DNA of 64,000 nt from Augochlora pura. Taxonomy: Eukaryota; Arthropoda; Insecta; Hymenoptera; Halictidae. A program made the position numbers and the translations under genes. The notes under the pieces are model-generated. The model was not told the origin of the DNA. It ran no database searches and worked only from the letters and a program-made list of their open reading frames with translations. Of this stretch, positions 63,133 through 64,000 are shown piece by piece. The stretch lies in the NCBI RefSeq assembly GCF_028453695.1, contig NC_135780.1, positions 1,922,001 through 1,986,000 on the forward strand. The letters are read 5' to 3'. Position 1 is the stretch's first letter. Each line of letters opens with the position of its first letter.

Positions 63133-64000
63133 TTGTTGGTCGACGTGCTCGAGAAGCGCACAGTGAAAACGCAACGAATGAGGACGTTGTTGTGCGTCGC
63201 TGTTTCCCTAAGTCTTGTACATACATAGATACATATTTCGCATTTTGTAGAACGTTCACGGTAATCCTCGCGAGAAACTGACCAAAGACGCGGCGGCCGT
63301 TTGCCGCCTAGGTATTCACAATAACATAGACCGCAGAAAAAGCCTTTGTAAAAATAATTTAATCTTCTACGGTAATTACGTAAGGTTTATTTATACGTTA
63401 CAATACGCCGCCGCAAAATCTTCTTGATACAAGAGAGAAAGTGTACGTTGCGTGTGTCTGCCTGTGTGCGTGTGTATGTATATGTGTAACTGAGTATGAT
63501 AAAGAACGAAAGGTGTTTTTGTATTTAAAAATCATACCATACATTTGTAAATAATCCGACACTTAATAGAAATCAAGGTCAATGACCCACGTGTGTACTT
63601 ATTTCGCGTTAGCTTCGCTATTACGTCATGTTATGACTTCAAAGAAGAATCTCGCTTCTTGGAAACTGTATGCACGAACATCGCCTATATGTTTATACTG
63701 CTTTTTACATGGGTGTCGTGCTTTAGTTTTACTTCAAATACCGAAATTACCCCACGCAATTCAACTAAACAAAAAATATGTAATGAAACAAGGAAGAATG
63801 AGTATCAATTCTGTCAGGGTGCGTTATAGGGGCTGTTCCTTGGCTGTTGTTGAGCCTGTATCGTTTGCTGCTGTTGGTTTCCCGTCGATTGAGTTGAGGT
63901 TATCGTCGTCGGCGCTATCACTCGCGCGTAAACCGCAGCGCCAGTGGTTTTCAAGCCTGCTGGGGTCGGTATGACTTTCAAGCCGTGCAAGGTCTTAATA
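63133..64000 (+). other. 3' UTR of IP3 kinase and downstream DNA
   Basis: No coding feature is supported and no canonical AATAAA was seen before the window ends. Open frames at 63582-63974 lack domains. Confidence 0.4.

Overview
The window is eukaryotic nuclear DNA, almost certainly from a hymenopteran insect and probably a bee. The support is spliced genes with short AT-rich introns, insect-type orthologues throughout, long intergenic and intronic DNA that alternates AT-rich and CpG-rich stretches, and a family of small TTAA-flanked inverted-repeat elements. The species call is inference. No bacterial, viral, rRNA, tRNA or CRISPR feature was recognised.

Layout. 1-7 kb is gene-poor: a 204-bp tandem repeat at the left edge, three TTAA-flanked MITE-like elements and two LTR-like promoter/poly(A) modules. 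12.7-17.0 kb (+) holds 11 exons of a mitochondrial short-chain acyl-CoA synthetase (ACSS3-like); its first coding exon is not certain. 19.3-22.5 kb (-) holds a complete 7-exon eRF3/GSPT1 translation termination GTPase, convergent with ACSS3. 24.1-28.0 kb (-) holds a complete 14-exon DIS3 exosome nuclease. A likely noncoding first exon at about 28.8-29.1 kb (+) leads across a 3.4-kb intron to an interference-hedgehog family receptor (four Ig domains, two FN3 domains, one membrane segment; 32.5-36.1 kb). 38.4-39.7 kb (+) holds a five-exon, 336-residue methyltransferase-like protein that I cannot name. 40-64 kb (+) is mostly one large inositol-trisphosphate 3-kinase gene: a common 3' kinase core (61.6-63.1 kb) and at least three separate N-terminal coding exons or exon sets (43-44.9, 52.7 and 60.7 kb, possibly a fourth at 47.9 kb), all ending in the same splice phase.

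The genes form no operon or single pathway. They are housekeeping RNA and translation genes (eRF3, DIS3), a mitochondrial metabolic gene, and two signalling genes (Hedgehog co-receptor, IP3 kinase). No novel defence or mobile system was found. The most interesting points are the modular IP3 kinase N-termini, two of which share a CxCxxC motif; the unnamed methyltransferase-like gene; a GC-AG intron and an alternative C-terminal splice in the Ihog-like gene; and the TTAA MITE family. Exon coordinates were read by eye from splice signals and reading-frame continuity; summed exon lengths are multiples of three for every complete gene.
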